Origin: Rebecca billardiae RCC1528
Taxonomy: Eukaryota; Haptophyta
DNA: 64,000 nt
Reading direction: 5' to 3'
Assembly: GCA_965240325.2 (NCBI GenBank)
Contig: OZ251225.1
Location: 1,550,001 to 1,614,000, forward strand
Shown here: positions 9,907 to 19,164 of the stretch, piece after piece
How positions within the stretch are numbered: the stretch's first letter is position 1
Layout of the letters: every line of letters begins with the position of its first letter
Position numbers and translations under genes: made by a program
Notes under the pieces: generated by a model
The model's database searches: none
What the model saw: the letters and a program-made list of their open reading frames with translations, nothing else
What the model was told of the DNA's origin: nothing

Positions 9907-10500
9907 CCTGCCGCAGAGCACGCACGCGCAAACAGCCGCGCACGTCGGTCGACACAGCAGCCGCCGGCGATTTGTGCGCGCGCCAAAGTGCGGAGTGACG
10001 CCAATCCACGTGCGGCTCGCCGGTTTGTCACTCTGGATTCGGTGCGTCCGGGTGGCCCGCCGGCGCGGGTTGCGGCTCCGATGAAGCGGCCAGCTGCGGC
10101 TCGAGCTATGGCCGCGACGGGCGTGATGATCGACCATCTGTGGAGAGGGCGAGCCGTACAGTACCATCTCTCCTCGTGATCAGGCGGTGCGCGCACGATG
10201 CGGTGGCTGCACGCGCGTCGCTCATGTGCCGCCCGCTGGCGAGTATGACGACGCCTTTATTGCACATCGACGCCCCCGTGGCGCGTGATGATCGCAACTT
10301 GATTTCTGTTCTACCGACTCGTCGGCGTGCCGGCAGCGCGCATCACGGCCGCGCACGGCGCTCTGCTACCGCGCCTCATCCCAGGCACACACGGCCCTCC
10401 CCCCCCATCCCCCCCTCCCCTCCTTCCCCCTCCCTCTCCCCCGGCGCGCGCGCACCCACCGTTCGCTTCCGCAGCGCCTGAGCGCTGGGCACCGCGCGCG

Positions 10501-13500
10501 ATGCAAGGCAACGCAGTGCCGGACTGTGCGACGAGCCAGATGCGCGCCATCCTCGGCGATCCGCCGGGCGTGCGCGACGCGGACCTGGCCAAGTTCCTCA
10601 AGCTGGCAAAGGGCGACCTCGAGCGCGCGGTGAACTACTACTTTGACAGCCCGATCTCCAAGGTGACGCTGCAAGCTGACAGCGGCGCCGCGCCCGTCGT
10701 GCCGCCAAGGAGCCCGAAGCAGCCCCCTGCGCCGCAGCGGGGAGCGCCGCGGCGGGGATCGCCGCGGCCTCGCTCGGCGCAGCCAGGCGCGCCGCGGCCT
10801 CTCGAGTCGCCTCCGATCGAGGACTTGGACGACGATGACGATGATCACAGCCGCGAAGGCGGGGCGGCGCACTCCACCGCTAGGCCGGGCGAGGCGGCGG
10901 CGCCCGGCGCTGCGGGGCGGCCGCCCTCGCCTGCGGCTCCGGCCGCCGCCCCGAGCACGGCGGCGGGGGCGCCGGCGGTTGAGGCGGTGAGCAGGGCCCC
11001 GACGCGAGACGTGCCCGATGCCGCGCCAGATGCATCCGAAGACGCGCAGCCCGCCGTGGCCGCAGCGGCGCACCACGCGCGCGCGGCCGGCTGCGCCCCG
11101 AGCGCCGCGCCACCCGCTCCGCGGGCCGAGAGCGCGCAGGGCGCGCTCGCCTCCAGCTTGCACGGCCCGGACTGGGCGGAGGGAGCGCCCGTGCCGTACA
11201 GCCACCTCGCGCACGCCTTCGAGGCGCTCGCGGCCACGCGCTCGCGGCTGCGCAAGGAGACCATCCTCTGCGCCTGCCTCGAGCGCATGCTCGCGCGCCG
11301 CGCGTCGGGTGCAGAGCTGGTCGCTGCGTGCCACCTGCTGGCTCCGACCAAGGACCCGCAGGGCGGCGGCCACCGGCTGCTGCCCGACTGGGAGGCGGGC
11401 GACGTGCTCAACATCGGCCGCGCCGCCATCACGCAGGCCATCGCCGACGCCACCGGCTCCACGCCCGCCGCCCTGCGCGCTGCCTCTGAGCGTGCGCGCG
11501 ACATCGGCGACGCTGCGATGCTGCTTCGGGATGGCGGCGGCGGCGGCCGATCTCGCGGCGGGCGGCAGGCGTTGCTGCTGCAGCCGGGCGCGCTGAGCGT
11601 GCGCGCGGTGTACGAGGGCCTGCTCTCCCTCGCGCAGATCAGCGGCGCCGGCGCCGAGCGCCGCCGCGCCTCCGTCCTCACGCGGCTGCTCCGAGCCGCG
11701 TCCGGCTCCCAGCTGCGCTGGCTGGCGCGCACGCTGCCGCCCCACCTTGCTGTTGGGGTCTCGCTCGAGGCGAAGGTGCTGCCGGCCCTCGGCGCGGCCG
11801 CGGCGGTGAGCGCGGGGCTCGCGCGCGACGAGACGGGCGAGCTGGCCAAGGCCGCGGCGGACGCCGCGCGCCGCTGCTTCGCGCTCTGCCCGCGCGTCGA
11901 TGCTCTCGTCGGTCGGCTGTGCGCGCGCGCGCCCGAGGCGGCGCGCGCCGACGCGGTCCGTCGGCTGATTGCGACTTTCGAGCCCGCGCGCGCCGAGGGG
12001 GCGCCCGCGTGGTCTTCGGTCGTGCAGCTCGGCAGCCCGCCGCAGCCGATGCTGGCGAAGGCGGCGACGAGCGCGGCCGACGTGCTCCGGCGGCTCGCGG
12101 CCGCCACGCCCTCCGCCGCGCGCGGGTCGGCTGACTTCTGCGCCGAATTTAAATATGACGGTCAGCGTGCGCAGGTGCATGTGCTGCGAGCGGGGCGCGC
12201 CGCGGCGACGGGCGGCGACAGCGGAGGGCGCGGCGCGGGCGCGGGCGGCGGCGGCAGGCACCTCGACGTGCGGCTCTTCTCGCGCAAGCTCGACGACATC
12301 AGCGCAAAGTACCCGGACGTGGCGCGTGCGGTGCGCGCCGCGGTCGAGGCCAGCGGTGCAAGCGGCTTTGCCCTTGACTGCGAGATCGTGGCGGTGGGGC
12401 CGAAGGCGGCGGGAGCGGGTGCGGCGGCGGTGGGCGCGGCCGCGGCTGGGGGCGCGCGGGACGAGGCGGAGGGCGGGGCTGGAGGCGAGCCAGCTGCTCC
12501 TGCTGCGCAGGCCAGCGCCGACGCCACGCCCGCCCACGGTGTGGCTGAGGCAGCGGCGGCCGCGGCCGCCGCGCCCGCGGCCGCGGCCGCCGGCGGTGCC
12601 GCCGGAGTGCACGCCGCGCGCGGCAGCGGCGGCGAGCTGCTGGCCTTTCAGGCGCTGTCCACGCGCAAGCGCACGCACGCGAGCGCGGCCGCGGCGGACG
12701 CGCAGCTACCCGTCTCGCTCGTCGTCTTCGACCTGCTCGTCCTCGACGGCGTGCCGCTCCTGCACGAGCCGTTCCGCACGCGGCGCGCGGCGCTGCGACA
12801 GCTGCTGCCGGGCGCGCGGCCGTCTCACGGCGCGGGCGCGCACGCGGGCGCGCGCGTGTGCCTCGCCGCGAGTGTGGACGTGTGCGAGCCGGCGGCGGGC
12901 GAGGAGGGCTGGGGCACCGCGGCGGGCGTCGAGCCGGCCGTCGCGCAGCTCACCGACTTCCTCGACCGCGCCCTCGACGCGGGCTGCGAGGGGCTCATGT
13001 GCAAGCGCCTCGCCTCGCCGTACACTCCCGACGCGCTCAGCCGCTCCGACGACTGGCTCAAGCTGAAGCGCGACTATATCGAGGGGCTCGGGGACTCGCT
13101 CGACCTGGTGCCGATCGGCGGGTGGCGCGGGAGCGGGCGCAAGAGCCAGTGGGTCTCGCCGTGGCTGCTCGCGTGCTACGACGCGCGGAGCGCCACCTTC
13201 CAGTCCGTGTGCCGTGTGATGTCCGGCTTCAGCGACGGCTTCTATGCCGAGCACACGCGCGCGTACACGGGCGTGGAGGACGTTGGCGAGCTGGCGGCGG
13301 CGGCCGCCGAGGGGGACGGCGAGGACGAGGGCGAACAGCCGATGGGCGCGGGGCCTTCGCGCGCGCACCGGCTGCTCGACGCCCGCCCCGCCGCGTACCT
13401 CACGGCCGAGCACTGCCGCTACTGGTTCGGCGAGGGCGAGGGCGGCGCGTTCGAGGTTTGGGAGATCCGGGGCGCCGAGCTGAGCGTCAGCCCAGTGCAC

Positions 13501-13908
13501 TGCGCCGCGCGCGGCCTCGTCGACCCGCAGCGGGGGCTGTCGCTTCGCTTCCCGCGGTTCATCCGCAAGCGCACGGACAAGACGCTGGCGCACGTCACGA
13601 CGCCCGAGCAGCTCGCGCACATGTACAACGCGCAGGCCAGGCGCAAGCAGGGCGCGGGCGACTCTGCAGGCCGTGAGCAGGCAGCGGCCGCTTCCGACGG
13701 CCGCGCCGCCGGGCGGAAGCGAGCGCGCCCGGGCGCAGCCGGTGATGCCTCTGCCGCCGGGGCACCGGATGACGATGCGGAGGCCGACAGCGATGGCTGC
13801 TCGTCCGAGGCCCGTGCCGCTGGCCTGGCGGACGCCGGCGGCCCGAACGCCGAGCAAGTAGCAGGCGACGAGGTGATTCCCAGCGATGACGACGACGACC
13901 ACGACTGA
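10501..13908 (+). CDS. ATP-dependent DNA ligase (LIG1-like) with N-terminal UBA-like segment
   Basis: 1135 residues from the ATG at 10501; the upstream open frame is a Pro-rich leader. Residues about 10-50 (LGDPPGVRDADLAKFLKLAK, then GDLERAVNYYFDSP) resemble a UBA/CUE-like helix bundle. A disordered acidic and Ala/Pro linker follows. The DNA-binding domain starts near residue 230 (YSHLAHAFEALAAT). Nucleotidyltransferase motif I is AEFKYDGQRAQVHVL, with the adenylated Lys at about 551. Motif III is VRLFSRKLDDISAKYPD, motif IIIa VVFDLLVLDG, motif IV CEGLMCK, and motif V LKLKRDYIEGLGDS. The OB-fold follows (GRKSQWVSPWLLACYD). An Ala/Gly-rich insert of about 80 residues (about 640-725) interrupts the adenylation domain between the EIVAV and LAFQALSTRKR strands. 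It seals nicks in replication and repair, presumably in the nucleus. No N-terminal PIP box was seen. No intron is needed. Confidence 0.92.
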   Translation: MQGNAVPDCATSQMRAILGDPPGVRDADLAKFLKLAKGDLERAVNYYFDSPISKVTLQADSGAAPVVPPRSPKQPPAPQRGAPRRGSPRPRSAQPGAPRPLESPPIEDLDDDDDDHSREGGAAHSTARPGEAAAPGAAGRPPSPAAPAAAPSTAAGAPAVEAVSRAPTRDVPDAAPDASEDAQPAVAAAAHHARAAGCAPSAAPPAPRAESAQGALASSLHGPDWAEGAPVPYSHLAHAFEALAATRSRLRKETILCACLERMLARRASGAELVAACHLLAPTKDPQGGGHRLLPDWEAGDVLNIGRAAITQAIADATGSTPAALRAASERARDIGDAAMLLRDGGGGGRSRGGRQALLLQPGALSVRAVYEGLLSLAQISGAGAERRRASVLTRLLRAASGSQLRWLARTLPPHLAVGVSLEAKVLPALGAAAAVSAGLARDETGELAKAAADAARRCFALCPRVDALVGRLCARAPEAARADAVRRLIATFEPARAEGAPAWSSVVQLGSPPQPMLAKAATSAADVLRRLAAATPSAARGSADFCAEFKYDGQRAQVHVLRAGRAAATGGDSGGRGAGAGGGGRHLDVRLFSRKLDDISAKYPDVARAVRAAVEASGASGFALDCEIVAVGPKAAGAGAAAVGAAAAGGARDEAEGGAGGEPAAPAAQASADATPAHGVAEAAAAAAAAPAAAAAGGAAGVHAARGSGGELLAFQALSTRKRTHASAAAADAQLPVSLVVFDLLVLDGVPLLHEPFRTRRAALRQLLPGARPSHGAGAHAGARVCLAASVDVCEPAAGEEGWGTAAGVEPAVAQLTDFLDRALDAGCEGLMCKRLASPYTPDALSRSDDWLKLKRDYIEGLGDSLDLVPIGGWRGSGRKSQWVSPWLLACYDARSATFQSVCRVMSGFSDGFYAEHTRAYTGVEDVGELAAAAAEGDGEDEGEQPMGAGPSRAHRLLDARPAAYLTAEHCRYWFGEGEGGAFEVWEIRGAELSVSPVHCAARGLVDPQRGLSLRFPRFIRKRTDKTLAHVTTPEQLAHMYNAQARRKQGAGDSAGREQAAAASDGRAAGRKRARPGAAGDASAAGAPDDDAEADSDGCSSEARAAGLADAGGPNAEQVAGDEVIPSDDDDDHD

Positions 13909-13958
13909 CGCAGGACGACGACGCGACGTGAAGAGAGATCAGACGGATATCCCACTGC

Positions 13959-13999
13959 TGTCCTGTGCCATAGGACTGGGTCCTATGCCATTCAGGACA
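13959..13999 (+). other. two-step hairpin 3' of the ligase gene
   Basis: TGTCCTG (13959-13965) pairs with CAGGACA (13993-13999). Inside it CATAGGAC pairs with GTCCTATG across a TGG loop. It starts 50 nt after the ligase stop, so it could be a 3'-UTR structure. No function is known. Confidence 0.55.
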
Positions 14000-14862
14000 C
14001 TGGACAGCCACACTGGGACGACTCAGTAGACGACATTTTCGTCTCATATTGCCGAATGGTACAACTGCACCTAGGGGTCGGTAGCAGTGTCGCCACCATC
14101 CGCCAGAGCGAGCTTGTTGTGATTTTCGACCACCACCGCATGTTTTGGGCTCCATGGATGGAGCGCGTGAAGCCGTCGCGGTCGTTGCCGCCTTGCAACT
14201 CCACGGCGGCAACGCCGACCGCCATGTGGCACTTGTAGATGACACCCAGCTTGATGCTCACACATCGTGGTTCACTGTGTTCGACCAGAGCCGTATGAGG
14301 TTCATCCACACTGCGTTTTGGTCCTCGCCAAGCATGGCATTGTACGTCACGCCGGGGCTGCGCGCGCAAGCCGCTGCGGGTCTCTCGCGTCGTCAGGTGG
14401 TTGCGATCGAGCATCGGCGCGCATGTAGAGCAAGCCTCGGAGGTAGCCGGAACATCTTGCCATGTCGCGTGCGTGGATGGTATCGCACCTGTAGACACGC
14501 CATGCGTGTGCCGCAGTCGATTGACGCGACGCTCGACCCGCACGCTCTTGGATTCGTGGGCTCGTGGTCCACAAGGACGGCCGCCACCATCGTGGGAGGT
14601 CCGTGGCCGCACGCACGATGGCGGTTGCCCTCTCTTCGCCCCGCCCCAGAATCGGTGTGCTACGGGCAGCAACGCGCCTGGCGGCGTGGGCGGCGGTGCG
14701 GGCGGCGGCGCGGGCATCCGGCGCGAGCACTCGCCTGCGCTGTCCGTGCCCAGGGTCGCCGCTCGGCTGCCAGGGGCGAGCAACTGACGCTGTCATGTGC
14801 TGGTTGTGGGGCCGTCCCTGGACACCTTGACTGCCCCCGGCTACGACAGACGAAATCGGGAC
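14000..14862. other. intergenic, possible decayed coding sequence
   Basis: Both strands show scattered coding-like words (minus strand: LGVIYKCHMAVGVAAVELQG) without a coherent frame or start. It may be an old gene remnant or chance. Nothing firm is seen. Confidence 0.3.
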
Positions 14863-17121
14863 ATGCCGCGGCACGGCGAAGGTATGGCAAACGTGACCTG
14901 TGTTGACGGTTTATCGATGGTCTTCAGCTCGACAATCGCGAACCTCTTCGGCCGCGGCATCGCCTCTCACGTCAATACAAGCTGGCACGAGGCGGTCCCG
15001 CGCCGAGCAGAGGACGTCCCGGATCCTGTCGGTGCTGCAAGCGCGTCCGCGCCGGACGATCCTCTCAAGCCGCGCGCCCCGGACACTGAGAACCATCTCA
15101 AGCCGCGTGCGATGGTGCAGTACGAAACGTTCACTTCCGGAACGCCCGATGACGTGCGTACAGGTAAGCACGCTCATCCCTCCACGAATCGCGCACCCGC
15201 AGCCGCTGGCGCCTTCCGCTTGCCGTATACGGAGCCCGCACCTGCCGGCGAGAGCGGCGGCGGCGGCCTGGCAGCGGACGAGCGCGCGACGCTCGGCGCG
15301 CTGCGCTCGCGCCTCGGCGCCCTCCTGCTCGAGCACAGCCTGCCGCAGGAGGCGCTCGTCACGCAGCTGCACTCCATCCACCAAGAGCTCGGCGAGCTCA
15401 CGCGCGCGTGGGAGCCGGCGGCGGACAAGCCGCCGGCGTTGTTCGGCGCGCTCAGCGATGAGATGCTCGTCAACATCCTCGCACGGCTGCCGCTCGAGCC
15501 CGAGCTCGCGCGCATCGCGCGTGTGTGCCGTGCCTTTGGCCTGGGGAGCCGGCGCGGCGCAGCCGGCAGCGTCACGCACGGGCGCGAGGCGGCCGAGGGC
15601 GCGCCCGGCGCGCTCGAGGAGCTGTCTCTCGTGCAGCGCGCGTTGCACGCGCGCGCCCTCGAGCAGCGCAACCCGCTCCCGCTCCCGCCGGGCGGCTTCC
15701 GCGCGAGCGCGACCGCACTCGCCAACCGCGAGCGCCAGTGGCGTGCGTCGTGCGCGCCGCAGCTGGCAGTGAATGCGCATGGGGTGCTCTGGCGCACGGC
15801 CGAGGGCGGCGTGCATTTTGACTGCTGCTTGGATAGTTGCACCCACGAGGACCTCCTCGAAATGGAGCACGCCCTCGACGACCTGCCCGCCATCTCCGGC
15901 CGCGGCAACGGGCGGGACGACGACGACGACGGCGACGGCGATGGCGAGGGCGAGGGCGAGGGCGAGGGCGAGGCCGTGGGCCCGTGGAGTGGCCCGATCC
16001 GGCTGCCGAGCGGCGTGCGTGTGCTCGGGCTGAGCGCCGGGTCACGTCACGTGCTGGCGCGCACGACGGATGGCCTCGTGCTCGCGTGGGGCTCCGGCCC
16101 GCGCGGGCAGCTTGGCCACGGCCTGGAGCACGTACGCGTGTGCGCGCCCCGCGCCGTGAGCGGGCTGCAGCGCGTGCTGTGCGTCGCGGCCGGGTGCAGG
16201 CACAGCCTGGCGGTCGATGAGGACGGCACGCTGTGGGGCTGGGGCGACGACACGCAGGGGCAGCTCGGCGTGCCGTTCGCCGACTCGGTCGACCTTGAGC
16301 ACGGCTACGACGGCCGCCGCCGTTCCGCGCCGCGGCCAGCACGCGTGCCGATCGCGACTGGCGCGTCGGACGGCGTCACAAGCAGCAGCGACGATGGCGT
16401 GTGCGCCGCGGCGGGCGGGATGCGCCACAGCCTCGCCCTGCTGCGCTCGGGCGTGGCGCTCTCCTGGGGCGCGCGCGAGGCGCCGCACGGCCACCCGCGT
16501 GCCGAGGGTCCAGAGACGGTGCCGCCTACGCCGATCGCGGCGCTGCGCGGCGTGCGCGTCGTGCAGCTTTCAGCTTCGGCGCTGCACTCGCTCTTCCTGA
16601 CGGAGGGCGGCAAGGTGTACGCCTGCGGGCGTGGCAGTTGCGGTGAGCTCGGCCTCGGCGCGGGCATGAGCCACTACGACCCCACCGATTACGGCTTCGA
16701 GTACGACGCGCAGACGCCCGTGCTTGCAAGCACGCTCGCCTCCTACGTCGTCGTGTGCGCGCGCGCCGGTCTTCATGGCTCGATCGTCATCACGCAGGAC
16801 GGGCGCGCGCACGCCCTCGGCGACCAGACGTCGATCGGGCCGCACGCGCCGAGCTACCATAACCCGCACACATACACCTTCCAGCTGGTCCGCTGCGTGA
16901 GGCCCGCGTGCGTGGCGGCCGACCTTGTGAAAACCGCGTCGGCCGGGCTGCCCGCAGTGCCCGCGCACGCCGTGGTCGACGTTGCTCCGCAGCAGTGCGA
17001 TGAGTACCAACAGTCGTGCATACTCGCCGCGGAAGACGAGCGGCCGTCGACGGTGGCGGTGCCGGTGCTGCAGCCCGTCGACCGGCGCTACAAGGTCAGC
17101 ATGGCCGAGAAGCTCTGCTAG
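14863..17121 (+). CDS. F-box protein with RCC1-type beta-propeller
   Basis: 752 residues from the ATG at 14863; ATGs at 14884 and 15112 are alternatives. After a polar N-terminus and a short helical segment, an F-box lies near residues 190-230 (LFGALSDEMLVNILARLPLE, then LARIARVCRAFG). Residues about 380-700 hold RCC1 repeats: LAWGSGPRGQLGHG, LWGWGDDTQGQLGV, ALSWGAREAP and VYACGRGSCGELGLG, each near an HSLA- or HVLA-type strand. An acidic D/E/G tract (about 350-370) precedes the propeller. F-box plus RCC1 is the layout of an SCF ubiquitin-ligase substrate receptor. The substrate is unknown. A GTAAGC at 15163 could mark an intron, but the frame is open throughout. Confidence 0.8.
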   Translation: MPRHGEGMANVTCVDGLSMVFSSTIANLFGRGIASHVNTSWHEAVPRRAEDVPDPVGAASASAPDDPLKPRAPDTENHLKPRAMVQYETFTSGTPDDVRTGKHAHPSTNRAPAAAGAFRLPYTEPAPAGESGGGGLAADERATLGALRSRLGALLLEHSLPQEALVTQLHSIHQELGELTRAWEPAADKPPALFGALSDEMLVNILARLPLEPELARIARVCRAFGLGSRRGAAGSVTHGREAAEGAPGALEELSLVQRALHARALEQRNPLPLPPGGFRASATALANRERQWRASCAPQLAVNAHGVLWRTAEGGVHFDCCLDSCTHEDLLEMEHALDDLPAISGRGNGRDDDDDGDGDGEGEGEGEGEAVGPWSGPIRLPSGVRVLGLSAGSRHVLARTTDGLVLAWGSGPRGQLGHGLEHVRVCAPRAVSGLQRVLCVAAGCRHSLAVDEDGTLWGWGDDTQGQLGVPFADSVDLEHGYDGRRRSAPRPARVPIATGASDGVTSSSDDGVCAAAGGMRHSLALLRSGVALSWGAREAPHGHPRAEGPETVPPTPIAALRGVRVVQLSASALHSLFLTEGGKVYACGRGSCGELGLGAGMSHYDPTDYGFEYDAQTPVLASTLASYVVVCARAGLHGSIVITQDGRAHALGDQTSIGPHAPSYHNPHTYTFQLVRCVRPACVAADLVKTASAGLPAVPAHAVVDVAPQQCDEYQQSCILAAEDERPSTVAVPVLQPVDRRYKVSMAEKLC

Positions 17122-17390
17122 CCGCGGCCGCCAGCTCGCGGGCTCCCCTTCCGCTCGCGGGCGACCTCAGTCACAGGCAGTGCCAGACGCTGAGGGAGCC
17201 GCAGTGACGGCGGGTCGTGGGGGAGGCGCTCTTGCGCTGCCGACGACCACGCGGTCGCCCCACTGGGCACTTAAATCGCGCGCGTTCAGTTCTTTATTCA
17301 TGGACGAACACTGCGTTCATCCACTTCCATCGCGTGACCGGCGGACCTTTATTCCCAGCGTGATTATTACATATATGACTTAATAAATCG

Positions 17391-17393
<3 letters not shown>
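17122..17393. other. 3' flank of the F-box/RCC1 gene
   Basis: GC-rich then AT-rich sequence leading into a TA microsatellite. No gene is seen. Confidence 0.5.
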
Positions 17394-17430
<37 letters not shown>

Positions 17431-17630
17431 CGACGTGGCAGCATCGGACAAGCGTCAGGCTCAGAGTGCGACAGACACATAAAATGCGTCCGCGCCTTCC
17501 GTCCAGCCTCCAGGTCAGACAGTGCGCCAGCCGCAGCCCTGCCCCCCCGCTACGGGAGCGGGGCCGGGAGTGCAGAGCACCGCCTCGGCCTGGGGCACGC
17601 GGCGGCGACGGCAGATGCCGCCGCAGCCGA
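17394..17630 (+). repeat. (TA)n plus Fam-D repeat, copy 1
   Basis: A TA run (17394-17427) is joined directly to ACGACGTGGCAGCATCGGAC and a 200-bp unit ending in a GCGGCGACGGCAG stretch. The same unit follows a CT run at 27315 and an AT-rich stretch at 47944, and is inverted at about 48900-49080. The constant junction of microsatellite and ACGACGTGG marks a dispersed repeat family. Confidence 0.75.
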
Positions 17631-17811
17631 GCGCCTTCCGGAGCACTTGGATGAGGGTGAGGTCGTAGTCAATGTCGCCGCCCGCCGACCTAGCGGCGTC
17701 AAGCAGCTGCGGCAGACGGCAGCCGCGGCTGTCGCCCCCGTGCGCCCGCGTGGGCGCCTGGATGAGGATGAGGTCGTAGTACGCGTCGCCGCGCGCCGGC
17801 CTATACGCTAT

Positions 17812-18155
17812 ATGGCGGGCCGTAGGTCCGCCCCTTGTAGTGCCCGGGAAAAAGATAAGAAAAAGAAAAGGAAAAAAGAAAATCGCCTCGCAAAGAAAAG
17901 AAAATCGCCTCCCTCATCGCCTCCCTCACTGCCGGGTCGCTTCGCTCACTACCGGGCGCCCTCGCAGCTCCCACTGGGGACGCTCGGCCGAAAACCATCT
18001 CCCCGATGGCGCGGAGCGCGTGGGCGGCGCGCGCCAAATCCAACGCCGGCGCGGACATCGTGAGAGGACTCCCGAGACGTGTTTTCGCCCGATTCGCGAT
18101 TGCTGCCCTCGTCGTCTCGCGTGCAGGTCGAACGAGGGCCAAAGTCGACCCGTTT
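17812..18155 (+). repeat. Fam-C direct repeat, copy 1
   Basis: 344 bp almost identical to 21042-21376. Differences are a 12-bp duplication (CCTCCCTCATCG) present only here, a TAA insertion present only in the other copy, and a few substitutions. It opens ATGGCGGGCCGTAGGTCCGC and has an A/G-rich stretch coding for a Lys-rich segment in one frame. High identity implies a recent duplication. Confidence 0.9.
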
Positions 18156-18558
18156 GGAGGTACGCTCGGCGCGTCGACACGATCGTGCGACCTGGGGCGG
18201 TCCTCGCCCGACTTGCACGTCGAGCGCTCGCACCGGCCATAGCATCAAGCGCTGCGCACGATGGCCGCCTCGCGCGATTCACCGCCGCGCGTCGGGCTCG
18301 GTACGGAAAGGCCCTCAGCACGAGGTGTCTCGCGGGTGGGAAGCGCCATCGCACGCGACGCAAGCTTTGGCGCGGCCTTCTGAACACCATAACCGGAATC
18401 CACACACCGGACTGTCGCGTGCCCCGCGGTGGCAAGGTCGGGCGCATGCAAATCCGTTTGCTACGGTCGGTGGCGTTCCAGAGCGAGCGCTCATCATTCG
18501 CGCTCGCGAGCTCGCGGCCAAAGATCGCTCGGCGCTCGGGGGCCCACGTCCGGCCTGC
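18156..18558. other. spacer downstream of Fam-C copy 1
   Basis: GC-rich, with open frames on both strands but no conserved motif. Confidence 0.4.
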
Positions 18559-19137
18559 ATGGCGTCGACGGTGACCAATGCGACGGAGGCGCAGCGCAAA
18601 GCGGCGTACGACGCGCACCGCACGCACCTCCCGGGTTTGCAGCCGTGGAAGGAACCGCATCGTGGCGAGTCGGCGGCCCTCGTCGCACAGCGCTATGACC
18701 GATCCAAAGCGCACATCCGCGACGAGCTGAAACGCCGAGCGTGCAAGATCGCCGCCCCATCCTCTTCCATTGCACGAGCGCTGCGGGACGAGGCCGACGT
18801 CGTGAAGCCAGTGGCACATGCGCTGCGCTTCATGTGCCTGCTCGAGCAGCGCGTGCCCACCCCCGATCGCGAGTGGCACACGCTCTCGCACTGCGCGCGC
18901 GTACACCGCCAACAGCTCCTGATACCGCCGAACGTGCGAGTGCCGGACCTGTCGCGCGGAGCGGCGAGCGCCGACGAGCGCTTGGACCCAAGGACAAACC
19001 GTCACCGTCAGGCGCACACCGGCACGACGCCGTCGCACGCCAATCAGTTGGCAGTGCGTGCGCGCAGTCGAAGGCTTGGCACGATGACGGGTAGCGCCGT
19101 GGGTGCACGAATACACGCGCAATCACACTGTCGGTGA
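18559..19137 (+). CDS. hypothetical protein, possibly a gene remnant
   Basis: 192 residues from an ATG at 18559. The first 110 residues have balanced composition (TEAQRKAAYDAHRTHLPGLQ, then YDRSKAHIRDELKRRACK and LRFMCLLEQRVPTPDREW) and look helical and coding-like. The last 60 are Arg/His/Ala-rich. An antisense frame covers the same bases, so strand choice is uncertain. No family was recognised. It lies just upstream of Fam-B3 and may be truncated by it. Confidence 0.35.
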   Translation: MASTVTNATEAQRKAAYDAHRTHLPGLQPWKEPHRGESAALVAQRYDRSKAHIRDELKRRACKIAAPSSSIARALRDEADVVKPVAHALRFMCLLEQRVPTPDREWHTLSHCARVHRQQLLIPPNVRVPDLSRGAASADERLDPRTNRHRQAHTGTTPSHANQLAVRARSRRLGTMTGSAVGARIHAQSHCR

Positions 19138-19164
19138 GCTCGCACCAGAGTCATCTGTCGCGTT

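Noticed and set aside
10366-12678. 770-codon minus-strand frame opposite the DNA ligase
   Set aside because: Arg/Ala-rich shadow in high-GC DNA. All ligase motifs are on the plus strand.
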